From Streptomyces sp. BHT-5-2 (GTDB lineage Bacteria > Actinomycetota > Actinomycetes > Streptomycetales > Streptomycetaceae), in NCBI RefSeq assembly GCF_019774615.1, contig NZ_CP081496.1:1674001-1738000 (forward strand): a stretch of DNA of 64,000 bases, in the 5' to 3' direction. This document shows, one piece after another, positions 8,165-16,237 of the stretch. Positions within the stretch are counted from its first letter, which is position 1; each line of letters starts with the position of its first letter. The translations under genes and the position numbers were made by a program. The notes beneath the pieces are model-generated. The model was not told the origin of the DNA. It ran no database searches and saw only the letters and a program-made list of their open reading frames with translations.

Positions 8165-8170
8165 TAGGGT
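8165..8170 (+). promoter_or_regulatory. -10 box of a leaderless gene
   Basis: TAGGGT fits the TANNNT consensus and ends 8 nt before ATG 8179. There is no Shine-Dalgarno, as expected for a leaderless start. Confidence 0.65.
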
Positions 8171-8178
8171 CCTTCCCC

Positions 8179-8397
8179 ATGGCGACCAACCCGCAGAACC
8201 AGGCCGAGGGCAACTACGACCCGGCGGGCAGCACGCAGATGTTCCAAGCCTTCGTCGACGAGCGCGGCACCCCGCAGGGCGCCGGCCGCGCCCCCGCGCC
8301 CCAGCCGGCGTCGAGCGGCCCGCGCGTCGGCCTGATCGTCGGCGTGATAGTCGCTCTCGTGGTCGTCGCCGGCGCCGCCTGGCTGGCCCTGGGCTGA
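8179..8397 (+). CDS. Small single-pass membrane protein
   Basis: 72 residues. The N-terminal 48 residues are polar and Pro/Ala-rich. A single C-terminal helix (PRVGLIVGVIVALVVVAGAAW) ends almost at the stop, suggesting a tail-anchored or type-II topology with the polar part in the cytosol. The TAGGGT box 8 nt before ATG supports a leaderless transcript. I do not recognise a family. A cluster of hairpins follows the stop. Confidence 0.7.
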   Translation: MATNPQNQAEGNYDPAGSTQMFQAFVDERGTPQGAGRAPAPQPASSGPRVGLIVGVIVALVVVAGAAWLALG

Positions 8398-8454
8398 CGA
8401 GCCGCCTGGGGGCGGAGCCGGCCGCGCCTCCCGGGCGCCCGACGATCCCCCGCC

Positions 8455-8602
8455 CGCCGGACGCCTGCCGTCCGGCGGCCTTCGGCTGACTGTGCGTCAG
8501 CCGCCCCTGCGCGCAGCCGACGGCACACGGCCGCACTCGACTGCGTGCGGCCGCGCACGGCCACGCGCGTCGTCGCCCCCGCCCCGCTTCCGGCGGCGGG
8601 GC
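8455..8602. terminator. Four tandem hairpins between convergent genes
   Basis: CGCCGGACG/CGTCCGGCG (8455-8477), GGCTGAC/GTCAGCC (8484-8502), CGGCCGCAC/GTGCGGCCG (8528-8553), and CGCCCCGC/GCGGGGCG (about 8578-8602). All have perfect arms. The array probably terminates transcription from both sides. Confidence 0.7.
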
Positions 8603-8624
8603 GACGCGCGCCGGACGTCCGGCT

Positions 8625-9101
8625 CTACGGCGTCCCGTCGGCAGCGGCCCGCAGAGCCGCCAGGTCCAGCTTCTTCATCCCCAGCACGGCCTGCATCGCA
8701 CGAGTCGCGCGGGCCCGGTCGGCGTCCTGGAGGAGGTCGGCCATCCCCTCCGGGACGACCTGCCAGGACAGGCCGAACCTGTCCTTGAGCCAGCCGCACG
8801 GGCCCTCCTCGCCGCCCTCGGAGAGCCTGGCCCAGTAGTGGTCGATCTCCGCCTGGTCGGCGCAGGTGACGGCGAGCGAGATCGCCTCGTCGAAGGTGAA
8901 CTGCGGACCGCCGTTGATCGCGACGAACTCCTGGCCGTCCAGCTCGAACTCGACGGTCAGCACGGTGCCGGCCGGGCGCGGACCGGCCTCGGTGTAGTGC
9001 GTGATGTTCCGGATCTTCGAGTTGGGGAAGACCGAGCAGTAGAACTCGGCGGCCTCCACGCTCCGGGTGTCGAACCAGAGGTTGGGGGTGATCTTCGGCA
9101 T
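8625..9101 (-). CDS. VOC superfamily protein (PhnB / 3-demethylubiquinone methyltransferase-like fold)
   Basis: 158 residues from ATG 9101, with CAGGAG upstream. The protein begins KITPNLWFDTRSVEAAEFY and has VEFELDGQEFVAINGGP, FTFDEAISLAVTC, WLKDRFGLSWQVVP and a C-terminal AMQAVLGMKKLDLAAL helix. These match the PhnB-like VOC family, which forms a cupped metal-site fold. Many members are named 3-demethylubiquinone-9 3-methyltransferase, but there is no SAM-binding domain and that name should not be taken as function. Three perfect 16-bp tandem repeats lie 19-67 nt upstream of the start and may control it. Confidence 0.85.
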   Translation of the reverse strand: MPKITPNLWFDTRSVEAAEFYCSVFPNSKIRNITHYTEAGPRPAGTVLTVEFELDGQEFVAINGGPQFTFDEAISLAVTCADQAEIDHYWARLSEGGEEGPCGWLKDRFGLSWQVVPEGMADLLQDADRARATRAMQAVLGMKKLDLAALRAAADGTP

Positions 9102-9120
9102 GGCGCGCTCCTGGTGGCAG

Positions 9121-9168
9121 GGTCGGATACCCGGTCGGTCGGATACCCGGTCGGTCGGATACCCGGTC
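9121..9168. repeat. Three perfect tandem copies of a 16-bp unit
   Basis: The unit GGTCGGATACCCGGTC is repeated exactly three times. Read on the minus strand each copy contains GGGTATC, similar to the -10 of SigB-type promoters. It lies directly upstream of the VOC gene. Confidence 0.95.
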
Positions 9169-9394
9169 GGTCGTGGTCGGCCGTGGCGGCGGCCGGTCCC
9201 AGCGGGCGGCCCGGCCGTTCTCGTCACCGGCTCTCCGTGTCGGATCTCCGTGTCGACTTTCTGTATCGACCGTCGCGCGGTCGCGGAATCATCGCCATTC
9301 GGGTGGGAAGGCCGTGCGGCCGGCGAGCGGCGAGCGGTAATCGGCACCGCCGGTCACCGCATCTGGCCTGAAATCGCCGCTAACTACCGTGCTG

Positions 9395-10189
9395 TCATTC
9401 CCACTTGAAGGTCACGTCGCGGGTTTCCAGGTGCATGCCCAGCGGCACCCGCCAGGCGTCCACGCACACGCGCCAGCGGCCGGTGGTGGGCTTGCCGGGG
9501 GTCAGGGGCAGCGGGAGCGGGTGAGTGGAGTCCAGCGTCGCCCAGTCGATTCCGAGGGCGCCGATGACATGGGTGCCGAAGGTGACGGTGCCGGCGGTGA
9601 CCGGGTGGTCCCCGGTGCTCAGGAAATCGATGGTGATCCGCTGGCACCAGCGGACGTCGGTGTCGGCGAGGACGGGCTTGCCCACCACCAGGCCGGCGGG
9701 GGCGTGCGGACCGGCGGGGAGGGTGGGGTACGGCGGCTCGGGCGTGGGCCCGCCGCCCGGGCGCGGCCCGGGGGAACCGCCGGGCGCGGAGGGGCCGTTG
9801 GTGCCCGGTGTGCCGCCGTCGTGTCCCGTGAAGGGCCCTGTGGACGTGCCGGACGAGCCGGACGAGCCGGGCCGGGCGGACGAGTGCGGCGGGGCGCCGG
9901 AGTCGGAGGGGGCGCTGGCCGTCGTGCCCGTGGAAGGGCCCGTGGCGGGCGGGCCGGAGTGGCCGGAGCGGTCGGAGGAGCCGGGACGGCCGTTGCTCTC
10001 GCCGTCCAGGGGGCTCAGTTCGACGCCGCCCGGTGGGGTCGCGGACCTGGTCGGTGCGGTGCCGTCGGAGGGGCCTGCCGCGCCCACCGCGGCATAGCCC
10101 GATCGGGATGCGTCGCCGCAGCCGGTGAGGAGAACGCCCAGGCAGAGTACGGCCGCCGAAGCGGAGAGCGCAGTCGTCGTCCGTCGCAT
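9395..10189 (-). CDS. Lipoprotein with long Pro/Ser/Gly linker
   Basis: 264 residues from ATG 10189, with GGAGG 8 nt upstream. The signal sequence ends in a lipobox, VLLTGC, so Cys about 23 should be lipid-modified. A ~110-residue low-complexity linker (Gly/Ser/Pro/Thr) follows, then a compact C-terminal domain (about 155-264) with two Cys (DVRWCQRITIDFLSTG and WRVCVDAWRVPLG). The last residues, ETRDVTFKWE, look like a closing beta strand. The family is unrecognised; the design is that of a surface domain held away from the membrane by a flexible stalk. Confidence 0.8.
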   Translation of the reverse strand: MRRTTTALSASAAVLCLGVLLTGCGDASRSGYAAVGAAGPSDGTAPTRSATPPGGVELSPLDGESNGRPGSSDRSGHSGPPATGPSTGTTASAPSDSGAPPHSSARPGSSGSSGTSTGPFTGHDGGTPGTNGPSAPGGSPGPRPGGGPTPEPPYPTLPAGPHAPAGLVVGKPVLADTDVRWCQRITIDFLSTGDHPVTAGTVTFGTHVIGALGIDWATLDSTHPLPLPLTPGKPTTGRWRVCVDAWRVPLGMHLETRDVTFKWE

Positions 10190-10356
10190 CGTGGAGCACC
10201 TCCAGCGGTAGCCGGGGGCCAGTGTTGCTGACGGAGCGTCAAGTGTGAAGGGTGGTGCGCGGAGCGCGGGCCGGCCGGTGGCCGGACGAGGGTTCACGGT
10301 GGTGCGGGTGGGGCGGAGTCGGCCGAACCGCGGCAGTGCGGTGCCTTCTCCTTGGT

Positions 10357-10395
10357 GTCCGCCGAGCGACCCGGAACGGCTGCCCCTCGGCGGAC
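10357..10395 (-). terminator. Terminator after the first sigma gene
   Basis: GTCCGCCGAG pairs with CTCGGCGGAC (10-bp perfect arms). A competing stem, GGAACGG/CCGTTCC, is nested at 10373-10401. It lies immediately past the stop at 10402. Confidence 0.7.
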
Positions 10396-10401
10396 CGTTC
10401 C

Positions 10402-11241
10402 TCAGTCCGAGATCAGCCCTTCCCGGAGTTGTGCCAGCGTGCGGGTGAGCAGCCGGGAGACGTGCATCTGGGAGATGCCGACCTCCTCGCCGATCTGGGA
10501 CTGCGTCATGTTGGCGAAGAACCGGAGCATGATGATCTGGCGCTCCCTGGGCGGGAGTTTGGCCAGTAGCGGCTTGAGGGACTCCCGGTACTCCACGCCC
10601 TCCAGCGCACTGTCCTCGTAGCCGAGGCGGTCCGCCAGGGAGCCCTCACCGCCGTCGTCCTCCGGGGAGGGGGAGTCCAGCGAGGAGGCGGTGTAGGCGT
10701 TGCCCACCGCCAGGCCGTCGACGACGTCCTCCTCCGACACCCCGAGGCACAGGGCGAGTTCGGGCACCGTCGGGGAGCGGTCGAGCTTCTGGGAGAGCTC
10801 GTCGCTGGCCTTGGTGAGGGCCAGCCGGAGCTCCTGGAGGCGGCGCGGGACGCGCACGGACCAGGACGTGTCGCGGAAGAACCGCTTGATCTCGCCGACC
10901 ACCGTCGGCATCGCGAACGTCGGGAATTCCACCCCGCGTTCGCAGTCGAAACGGTCGATGGCCTTGATCAGGCCGATGGTGCCGACCTGGACGATGTCCT
11001 CCATCGGCTCGTTGCGGCTGCGGAAGCGCGCGGCGGCGTACCGCACGAGCGGGAGGTTGAGTTCGATGAGCGTGTCGCGCACGTACGCGCGCTCCGTGGA
11101 GTCCTTGTCGAGCGTGGCGAGCCGCAGGAACAGGGACCGGGAGAGCGAGCGGGTGTTGATGGCGTCGACGTCGTCATGCACGTGTGGTGCCGGCGCGGGA
11201 ATCGCGGGAAGCACCTTCGAGCTGCCCAGTTCTACGGACAT
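10402..11241 (-). CDS. SigB/SigF/SigG-type RNA polymerase sigma factor
   Basis: 279 residues from ATG 11241, with AAGGGGGTGGC upstream. Region 2 is at about residues 55-125 ([68 protein letters not shown]). Region 3 follows, and region 4 is at about 215-275 ([37 protein letters not shown]). It belongs to the stress/sporulation subgroup of sigma-70, usually held by anti-sigma kinases and freed by anti-anti-sigma factors; none is adjacent. The next gene upstream is a paralogue. An adjacent SigF/SigN-type pair exists in S. coelicolor (from memory), but I cannot tell which copy is which. Confidence 0.92.
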   Translation of the reverse strand: MSVELGSSKVLPAIPAPAPHVHDDVDAINTRSLSRSLFLRLATLDKDSTERAYVRDTLIELNLPLVRYAAARFRSRNEPMEDIVQVGTIGLIKAIDRFDCERGVEFPTFAMPTVVGEIKRFFRDTSWSVRVPRRLQELRLALTKASDELSQKLDRSPTVPELALCLGVSEEDVVDGLAVGNAYTASSLDSPSPEDDGGEGSLADRLGYEDSALEGVEYRESLKPLLAKLPPRERQIIMLRFFANMTQSQIGEEVGISQMHVSRLLTRTLAQLREGLISD

Positions 11242-11300
11242 GCCACCCCCTTGAGGTCGCGGACGGGTCGCTGCGGCGTCCCCGGCCCAGGGCGGACCGA

Positions 11301-11314
11301 GGAGGTATACCTCC
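11301..11314. promoter_or_regulatory. Perfect palindrome upstream of the sigma gene
   Basis: GGAGGTATACCTCC is self-complementary over 14 bp, 60-73 nt before the sigma start at 11241. Minus-strand GGTATTC and GTTTG nearby resemble the elements of a SigB-type promoter. Confidence 0.5.
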
Positions 11315-11431
11315 ACCTGAATACCGGAGGCAGCACCACGGCAAACGCGGTTCCTGCAGAATGTCACATGTCGGCAACGCGCTGTAGCGCCTTGTCGACA
11401 TATCCGTGCAGGAACGGGTCGCCCGTGCTGG

Positions 11432-12241
11432 TTAGGCGTCGATCCTGTTTGCGGATCGCAGCCGGGCGAAGCTCCGCGACAGTAGCCGCGACACGTGCAT
11501 CTGCGAAACCCCGAGCTCCGCACTGATCTGGGACTGCGTCAGATTGCTGTAGTAACGGAGCAGAAGGATGCGTTGCTCGCGCTCCGGGAGCTGGACGAGC
11601 AGGTGCCGGACGAGGTCCCGGTGCTCGACGCCGGCCAGCTCGGGGTCCTCGTAGCCGAGGCGGTCCAGCAGGCCGGGGAGGCCGTCGCCTTCCTGCGCGG
11701 CCTCCAGAGAAGTGGCGTGATATGAGCGGCCGGCCTCCAGGCAGGCCAGCACCTCGTCCTCGCCGATCTTCAGCCGCTCGGCGATCTCCGCGGTGGTGGG
11801 GGAGCGGCCGTGCAGCACCGTGAGGTCCTCGGTGGCGCCGTTGACCTGCACCCACAGCTCGTGGAGGCGGCGCGGGACGTGGACGGTGCGGACGTTGTCC
11901 CGGAAGTAGCGCTTGATCTCGCCGACGACGGTGGGCATGGCGAAGGTGGGGAACTGGACGCCGCGCTCCGGGTCGAACCGGTCGATGGCGTTGATCAGGC
12001 CGATGGTGCCGACCTGGATCACGTCCTCCATCGGCTCGTTGCGGCTGCGGAAGCGGGCGGCCGCGTAGCGGACCAGCGGGAGGTTGGCCTCGATCAGTGC
12101 GGCACGGACGCGGGAGTGCTCGGGGGTTCCGGGTTCCAGGCCCGCCAGCTCGGCGAAGAGCACCTGCGTCAGCGCCCGGGTGTCCGCGCTACGGCTCTCG
12201 CGGGCAGGAGCCTTGGGCGCAGTACGGGCCGTCACGGTCAC
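11432..12241 (-). CDS. Second SigB/SigF/SigG-type sigma factor (paralogue of the neighbour)
   Basis: 269 residues from GTG 12241, chosen because AAGGG sits at the right distance. An in-frame GTG at 12253 would add four residues. The domain order equals that of the 10402-11241 protein: region 2 ([26 protein letters not shown]), region 3 and region 4 ([41 protein letters not shown]). Regions 2 and 4 of the two proteins are nearly identical, but the N-termini and region 3 differ, pointing to an old tandem duplication with shared promoter class. The 190-nt gap between the genes contains a palindrome, so the second may be transcribed separately. A TGCAC-TGT-GTGCA inverted repeat lies at 12326-12338 upstream. 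Confidence 0.92.
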   Translation of the reverse strand: MTVTARTAPKAPARESRSADTRALTQVLFAELAGLEPGTPEHSRVRAALIEANLPLVRYAAARFRSRNEPMEDVIQVGTIGLINAIDRFDPERGVQFPTFAMPTVVGEIKRYFRDNVRTVHVPRRLHELWVQVNGATEDLTVLHGRSPTTAEIAERLKIGEDEVLACLEAGRSYHATSLEAAQEGDGLPGLLDRLGYEDPELAGVEHRDLVRHLLVQLPEREQRILLLRYYSNLTQSQISAELGVSQMHVSRLLSRSFARLRSANRIDA

Positions 12242-12325
12242 GCCACCCTTCACAGTGCATTTGTCGCAGCATGTTTCGCGTATCGCATGTATCCGGCAAA
12301 AGCGGTCATAGCATCACAAGACATG

Positions 12326-12338
12326 TGCACTGTGTGCA
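12326..12338. promoter_or_regulatory. Short inverted repeat upstream of the second sigma gene
   Basis: TGCAC-TGT-GTGCA, about 85 nt before the probable start. Perfect but short, so it may be chance. Confidence 0.3.
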
Positions 12339-12429
12339 AGCACCTCATAACGCCGTGTTGAAGAGAGAGTTGGCGGCGTACGGGGCCTGTGCGGGAGGGG
12401 GCGTGACGGGGGGCGCGGGCGCATGGCGG

Positions 12430-12456
12430 AGCCCCCCGCCTGCGTGGTGGGGGGCT
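12430..12456 (-). terminator. Terminator after the Dabb gene
   Basis: AGCCCCCC pairs with GGGGGGCT over an 11-nt loop, about 35 nt past the stop at 12491. Confidence 0.75.
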
Positions 12457-12490
12457 TCGAACGGATGCGGGGGCGCGGGCGGCGCCGGCC

Positions 12491-12784
12491 TCAGACCTCG
12501 TAGTCGGCGATCACCCAGGTGGCGAATTCGCGCCACTGGGCGGCAGCCGCCTGGTGGGCCGGGTGCTCCAGGTACCGCTGGAGGGCGTCGGTGTCGGCGA
12601 CGGCGGAGTTGACCGCGAAGTCGTAGGCGATCGGGCGGTCGGTGATGTTCCAGGCGCACTCCCAGAACGTCAGCTCCGGGATCTCCTTCTCCAGCGAGGC
12701 GAAGGCGCGGACGCCGGCCTGCACCCGCTCCTCGTCGCGCGAGACGCCGTCGTTGAGCTTGAACAGGACCAGGTGGCGGATCAC
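12491..12784 (-). CDS. Dabb family protein (stress-responsive A/B barrel)
   Basis: 97 residues, MIRHLVLFKLNDGVSRDEERVQAGVRAFASLEKEIPEL..., ending WREFATWVIADYEV. The first strand (RHLVLFKL), the central YDFAVNSAVADTDALQRYLEHPAHQ and the closing tryptophan-rich helix are typical of the dimeric ferredoxin-like Dabb fold. Members range from stress proteins to polyketide cyclases. With no biosynthetic genes nearby a general stress role is more likely, and two SigB-type sigma genes lie just downstream. Length matches the family. Confidence 0.85.
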   Translation of the reverse strand: MIRHLVLFKLNDGVSRDEERVQAGVRAFASLEKEIPELTFWECAWNITDRPIAYDFAVNSAVADTDALQRYLEHPAHQAAAAQWREFATWVIADYEV

Positions 12785-12839
12785 GGCGGCCTCCGTGCGG
12801 CGGGACGATGCCCAGCCGGTCCGGTGGGCCGACTGGAAC

Positions 12840-13004
12840 CTAGCTGATCAGCTGGGTCATGAACTCGCCGACGCTCTGCGCGGCGGTCGAGATGCCCTCG
12901 AACCCTATCTGGACGAGCCCGGCGGCCCGCTTGGGGGTGGCGATGATCGTCCAGAGCACGAAGACGACGATCGCGTACAACGCGACTTTCTTCGCTGTCG
13001 CCAT
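12840..13004 (-). CDS. Small membrane protein (54 aa)
   Basis: From ATG 13004, with GGGGAGAC upstream, the protein is MATAKKVALYAIVVFVLWTI followed by an amphipathic C-terminus rich in Gly, Ala and Gln. One transmembrane helix covers residues 5-22. A longer in-frame start at 13112 adds an Arg/Pro-rich stretch without family features and was rejected. The function is unknown. Similar very small helix proteins are common and conserved in Streptomyces, but I cannot name this one. Confidence 0.65.
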   Translation of the reverse strand: MATAKKVALYAIVVFVLWTIIATPKRAAGLVQIGFEGISTAAQSVGEFMTQLIS

Positions 13005-13645
13005 CAGTTCCGTCTCCCCCTGCGGCAGGTTCCCTGTGTCCGTGCGGCATCCCCGGGCCCGGGGCCCCGGCGGCCGCCCCGGCTCCCGGTGCGGTCGGGC
13101 GAGTGTAACCACAGGTGTTCGAGCGGGGAGGTGTCGCGGCCCGTACGGCCCTGTCCTTCACACCGGACTTATGGACCAAAGGCCCGTCAAGGAGGGCCCT
13201 TCGCCCGGCTGTTGGGCGGCCCACGGGCGGCAGGATGGAGGCACGAGGCCCGGGCGGATCTGGCAGGAATCCGCAGGGCCCCGGAACAGGGCCTCACTGC
13301 GGGGTCCGCGCCGCGTGCTCCCCCTGACCGCGCGCCGTGGGCATCGAGGCCCGGTTCTCATCGGGGGAGGCGGGTCAACCCCCTGGCCCGCCTCTCTCGT
13401 CCAATTCCGCCGTTTTGCGCCGCCGCGCCCCGTACGCCGGGCGCGCGCCACCGGTCGCCGCCGTCCTCCGGCAACCTCGCGGTCCTTGTTCTCGTCCCTC
13501 TCCTCGTAAGGCATCCCCGTCCGCCGACCGCTCCCGCATGTACGCGACAATCGGCCGGCACGGAGCGTGGGTCCGCGCCGCGGCGGCCGACCGCCGTGGC
13601 GGAGCGGCCCGCGCGGGACGACGAGAGGAAAACAGGGCTCCAACG
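13005..13645. other. 640-bp intergenic region, divergent promoters expected
   Basis: It separates a minus-strand microprotein from a plus-strand membrane-protein gene. A GAGGCGGG/CCCGCCTC hairpin lies at 13367-13394. ORFs in the stretch show no family features. The segment 13165-13300 (GGACTTATGGACC, AAGGCCCGTC, CAGGATGGAGGCACGAGG) looks structured but I cannot assign an RNA family. Confidence 0.4.
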
Positions 13646-14425
13646 ATGAAAATCGACTGGAACCGGCGCACCTGCGCGCGGCGCGGGCACGTCACCTACC
13701 TTCCGCACGAGGAGCACCTCCGGGCGAAACTGCACGCCGGCACGGCCCACGGCACGGCCTGGCGCTGTCTGCGCTGCGGCGACTTCGTGCTCGGCGAGCC
13801 GCACGGCTCCGGCCCGGCGGCCGACGCCCCGCTGGTCCCGCGCGGCAAGGTCCTTCGGGACCTGTTCCTGCTGCGGTTCCTGGCCGTGGAGCGGGCGGTG
13901 CGCGGTGTCTTCATCGTGCTGGCGGCGATCGCGGTGTGGCAGTTCAGCAACAGCCAGGACGCGGTCCGCCAGTTCTTCGACAAGAACCTGGACGTGGTCC
14001 GCCCGGTGGCCGTCCACTTCCACTACGACCTGGACCACTCGCCAGTCGTCGACACCATCCGCAAGACCTTCGGGTACCGGCACTCCACCCTGATGCTGGT
14101 GGCCGGGGCGCTGCTGGTGTACGCGCTGATCGAGATCGTCGAGGGCGTCGGCCTGTGGCGGGCCAAGCGCTGGGCGGAGTATCTGACGGTGGTCGCGACC
14201 GCCGCGTTCCTGCCGCTGGAGATCTACGAGCTCACCGAGAAGGTCAGCTGGCTCAAGATCGCCACCCTGGTCGTGAACATCCTCGCGGTCCTCTACATCG
14301 CCCTCGCCAAGCGGCTGTTCGGACTGCGGGGCGGCCGCGCGGCCTTCGACGAGGAGCGGCAGAGCGCCTCCCTGCTGGAGGTCGAGACGTCCGCCGGAGT
14401 TCCCACGCCCGCCCATAATGGCTGA
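13646..14425 (+). CDS. DUF2127-like membrane protein with N-terminal zinc-ribbon-like segment
   Basis: 259 residues from ATG 13646. The N-terminal ~55 residues contain RRTCARRGH and WRCLRCGDFVLGEP, where Cys and His residues could bind zinc. The C-terminal ~200 residues hold about four hydrophobic helices, including RAVRGVFIVLAAIAVWQF, LMLVAGALLVYALIEIVEGVGLW and WAEYLTVVATAAFLPLEIYEL. The last two strings are characteristic of the DUF2127 family, whose function is unknown. The next gene overlaps the 3' end by 8 nt if its first ATG is used, so the two are likely co-transcribed. The Shine-Dalgarno is weak. Confidence 0.8.
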   Translation: MKIDWNRRTCARRGHVTYLPHEEHLRAKLHAGTAHGTAWRCLRCGDFVLGEPHGSGPAADAPLVPRGKVLRDLFLLRFLAVERAVRGVFIVLAAIAVWQFSNSQDAVRQFFDKNLDVVRPVAVHFHYDLDHSPVVDTIRKTFGYRHSTLMLVAGALLVYALIEIVEGVGLWRAKRWAEYLTVVATAAFLPLEIYELTEKVSWLKIATLVVNILAVLYIALAKRLFGLRGGRAAFDEERQSASLLEVETSAGVPTPAHNG

Positions 14426-14453
14426 ACGCACCGTACAAGGGGAAAAGCGACCC

Positions 14454-14930
14454 ATGCGATCCACATTCATGAACTCCGCGCGCCGGCAGTCCGGTTCGCG
14501 GCCGGCACCGGCCCGTCGGGCCGTCGCGCGCCGCCGTCCGGCGGTCCTGCTGGCGCTGCTGTTCGGCCTGTTGGCCGCCGCGGCCGGTCCGGCGGCCGCC
14601 GCCGGTCTGGCCGACGCCGGCGCGGCCCGTCCCGCCGTCGTGGCCGCCGCGCAGGCCGCGCCGGGCGCGCGGGCGGCCGCCGCCGACACCGCCGCCGTGC
14701 GGACCGAGGCGGCCCCCGCCGCCACCATGAAGCTGCGGCACATCGGCAGCCACCACGTCACGCACCAGACCTCCTTCACCTCCCAGGCCAAGCCGAAGAA
14801 GAAGATGGGCTTCTTCAAGAAGCTCGGCATCTTCCTGATCGTGATCATCGTGGTGATCATCGCCATCGTGATCCTGGTGATCTGGCTGATCGTGCACTTC
14901 ATCCGGAAGGCTTTCCGCCGCCGGGGCTGA
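14454..14930 (+). CDS. Exported or membrane-anchored small protein with C-terminal transmembrane helix
   Basis: 158 residues from ATG 14454; AAGGGG lies about 11 nt upstream. An earlier ATG at 14418 would overlap the preceding gene. Residues about 25-60 (RRPAVLLALLFGLLAAAAG) form a signal peptide or first helix with an AAAAG-type cleavage region. An Ala-rich stretch follows, then a basic segment KPKKKMGFFKKLG, a very hydrophobic Ile/Val-rich helix (about 127-148) and the basic tail FIRKAFRRRG. The C-terminus resembles a membrane anchor with a positive-inside end. Function unknown; probably in an operon with the DUF2127 gene. Confidence 0.7.
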   Translation: MRSTFMNSARRQSGSRPAPARRAVARRRPAVLLALLFGLLAAAAGPAAAAGLADAGAARPAVVAAAQAAPGARAAAADTAAVRTEAAPAATMKLRHIGSHHVTHQTSFTSQAKPKKKMGFFKKLGIFLIVIIVVIIAIVILVIWLIVHFIRKAFRRRG

Positions 14931-14968
14931 CGGATCGCGTCGACCTCGTCCGCGCCGTCCGCGCCTCG

Positions 14969-15013
14969 CGGGGGCGACCGGGACCCACAACGGGCTCCGG
15001 CCGCCCCCGTTTT
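14969..15013 (+). terminator. Terminator with T-run
   Basis: CGGGGGCG/CGCCCCCG arms enclose a 25-nt loop and are followed by TTTT. It lies about 40 nt past the stop at 14930. Confidence 0.6.
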
Positions 15014-15174
15014 CGCTTTCCGCCAACTGCCGGAATTTCGCCGCCAGGACCGACCTCGTAGACCTCCGCAACCGGCGGTACCGTCCGCAGCCGGTGACCC
15101 AACTCCGCGAGCGCCGACGGGACTCGGCACCGGCGGCATAGGAATCCCCTATAGCTCCTGCTGGTATTTCGTCT

Positions 15175-15204
15175 TTGCCTATCGTTCTTTGCCGGGCCTA
15201 CCGT
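15175..15204 (+). promoter_or_regulatory. Candidate promoter of the SDR gene
   Basis: TTGCCT (15175-15180) and TACCGT (15199-15204) are separated by 18 bp. They lie about 120 bp before the SDR start in an AT-richer patch. The 391-bp gap 14931-15321 otherwise holds only the terminator. Confidence 0.5.
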
Positions 15205-15321
15205 TTGGAACAGCTCGACGAGGTACGCGCCGCGATTTCCCCGAAGAACCGATTCGCGCGCTGCGCACGGCGATCCTTCTTCCGTCGAGCGGACAATTAC
15301 GCGATCGAGAGGGCCGGTGGC

Positions 15322-16098
15322 ATGAGCACGTTCGAGAACGGGTCGGGAACGCGGGAACTCACCGGAAAGCGGGCCCTGGTGACGGGGGGTGCGCGCGGAA
15401 TCGGTGCGGCCGTCGTGCGCCAACTCCTGGACGCGGGCGCCGAGGTGCTCACGACCGCCAGGCCGGCGACGAGCACGGCGCCGCAGGGGGCCACCTTCGT
15501 GGCGGCCGACGTGCGGACCCGGGCCGGCGCGCAGGCGCTCGCCGCGGCCGCGCGGGAGACGCTCGGCGGGGTGGACATCCTGGTCCACAACGCGGGCGGG
15601 GGGCGACCGTACAAGGGCGCCTCGGCCGTTCCCGACGAGGAGTGGCAGGACGCGCTGGACCTGAACTTCCTGGCGGCGGTGCGGCTGGACGCGCTGCTGA
15701 CACCGGGGATGCGGGAACGGCGTTCGGGCACGATCGTGCACGTCTCGTCGGCTGCGGTCCGTACCCCCGCGGGGCCGTTCCTGCACTACACGGCGGCGAA
15801 GGCGGCACTGGAGAACTACAGCCGGGGACTGGCCCTGGAGCTGGCTCCGTCCGGAATCCGGGTCAACACCGTGTCCCCCGGCAGGACCGCGACCCCCGGC
15901 GGCGAGGAGACGCGGGAGCGGTGGGCGCACCTGGACCTGGCGCCGGGCGTGGTCAACGCCGGCGACACCGCCCCGCTCGGGCGCGACGGCCGACCCGAGG
16001 ACATCGCCGACACGGTGCTGTTCCTGGTGACCGAGCGGGCGGGCTGGCTGACCGGGAGCAATCTCGTCGTGGACGGCGGCGAATTCCCCAGGGGCTGA
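15322..16098 (+). CDS. Short-chain dehydrogenase/reductase (SDR), classical type
   Basis: 258 residues from ATG 15322. The open frame extends upstream to 15175, but that part overlaps the likely promoter. Features of a classical SDR: TGGARGIG cofactor-binding motif (about residues 19-26), AADVR for the adenine pocket, VHNAGGG, catalytic Ser in VHVSSAA, YTAAK active-site Tyr/Lys, and VSPGRTATP after the active site. The C-terminus, LTGSNLVVDGGEF, is standard. The acidic/Arg pattern after strand 2 (TTARPAT) suggests NADPH preference, which is only an inference. It converges on a LysR regulator and may be unrelated to it. Confidence 0.9.
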   Translation: MSTFENGSGTRELTGKRALVTGGARGIGAAVVRQLLDAGAEVLTTARPATSTAPQGATFVAADVRTRAGAQALAAAARETLGGVDILVHNAGGGRPYKGASAVPDEEWQDALDLNFLAAVRLDALLTPGMRERRSGTIVHVSSAAVRTPAGPFLHYTAAKAALENYSRGLALELAPSGIRVNTVSPGRTATPGGEETRERWAHLDLAPGVVNAGDTAPLGRDGRPEDIADTVLFLVTERAGWLTGSNLVVDGGEFPRG

Positions 16099-16160
16099 TG
16101 TCGACCGACGGAAGAGGGAATCCGAAACTCGGAGTTCTGAATTCGGAGCTCGGAACCCTG

Positions 16161-16237
16161 AACCCGTGATCCTGAACTCGTGATCCTGGACCCGTGATCC
16201 TGAATCCATGACTCGGGATTCATGACTCGGGATTCAT
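16161..16237. repeat. Degenerate 14-bp tandem repeat between convergent genes
   Basis: Successive units AACCCGTGATCCTG, AACTCGTGATCCTG, GACCCGTGATCCTG, AATCCATGACTCGG and GATTCATGACTCGG run from 16161 to 16230 with constant 14-bp spacing. Weaker copies extend left to about 16119. It ends exactly at the LysR stop. Confidence 0.85.

Noticed and set aside
13165..13300. Possible structured RNA or riboswitch
   Set aside because: There are several GC-rich helices, but any GC-rich stretch forms them; I could not match a known RNA family.
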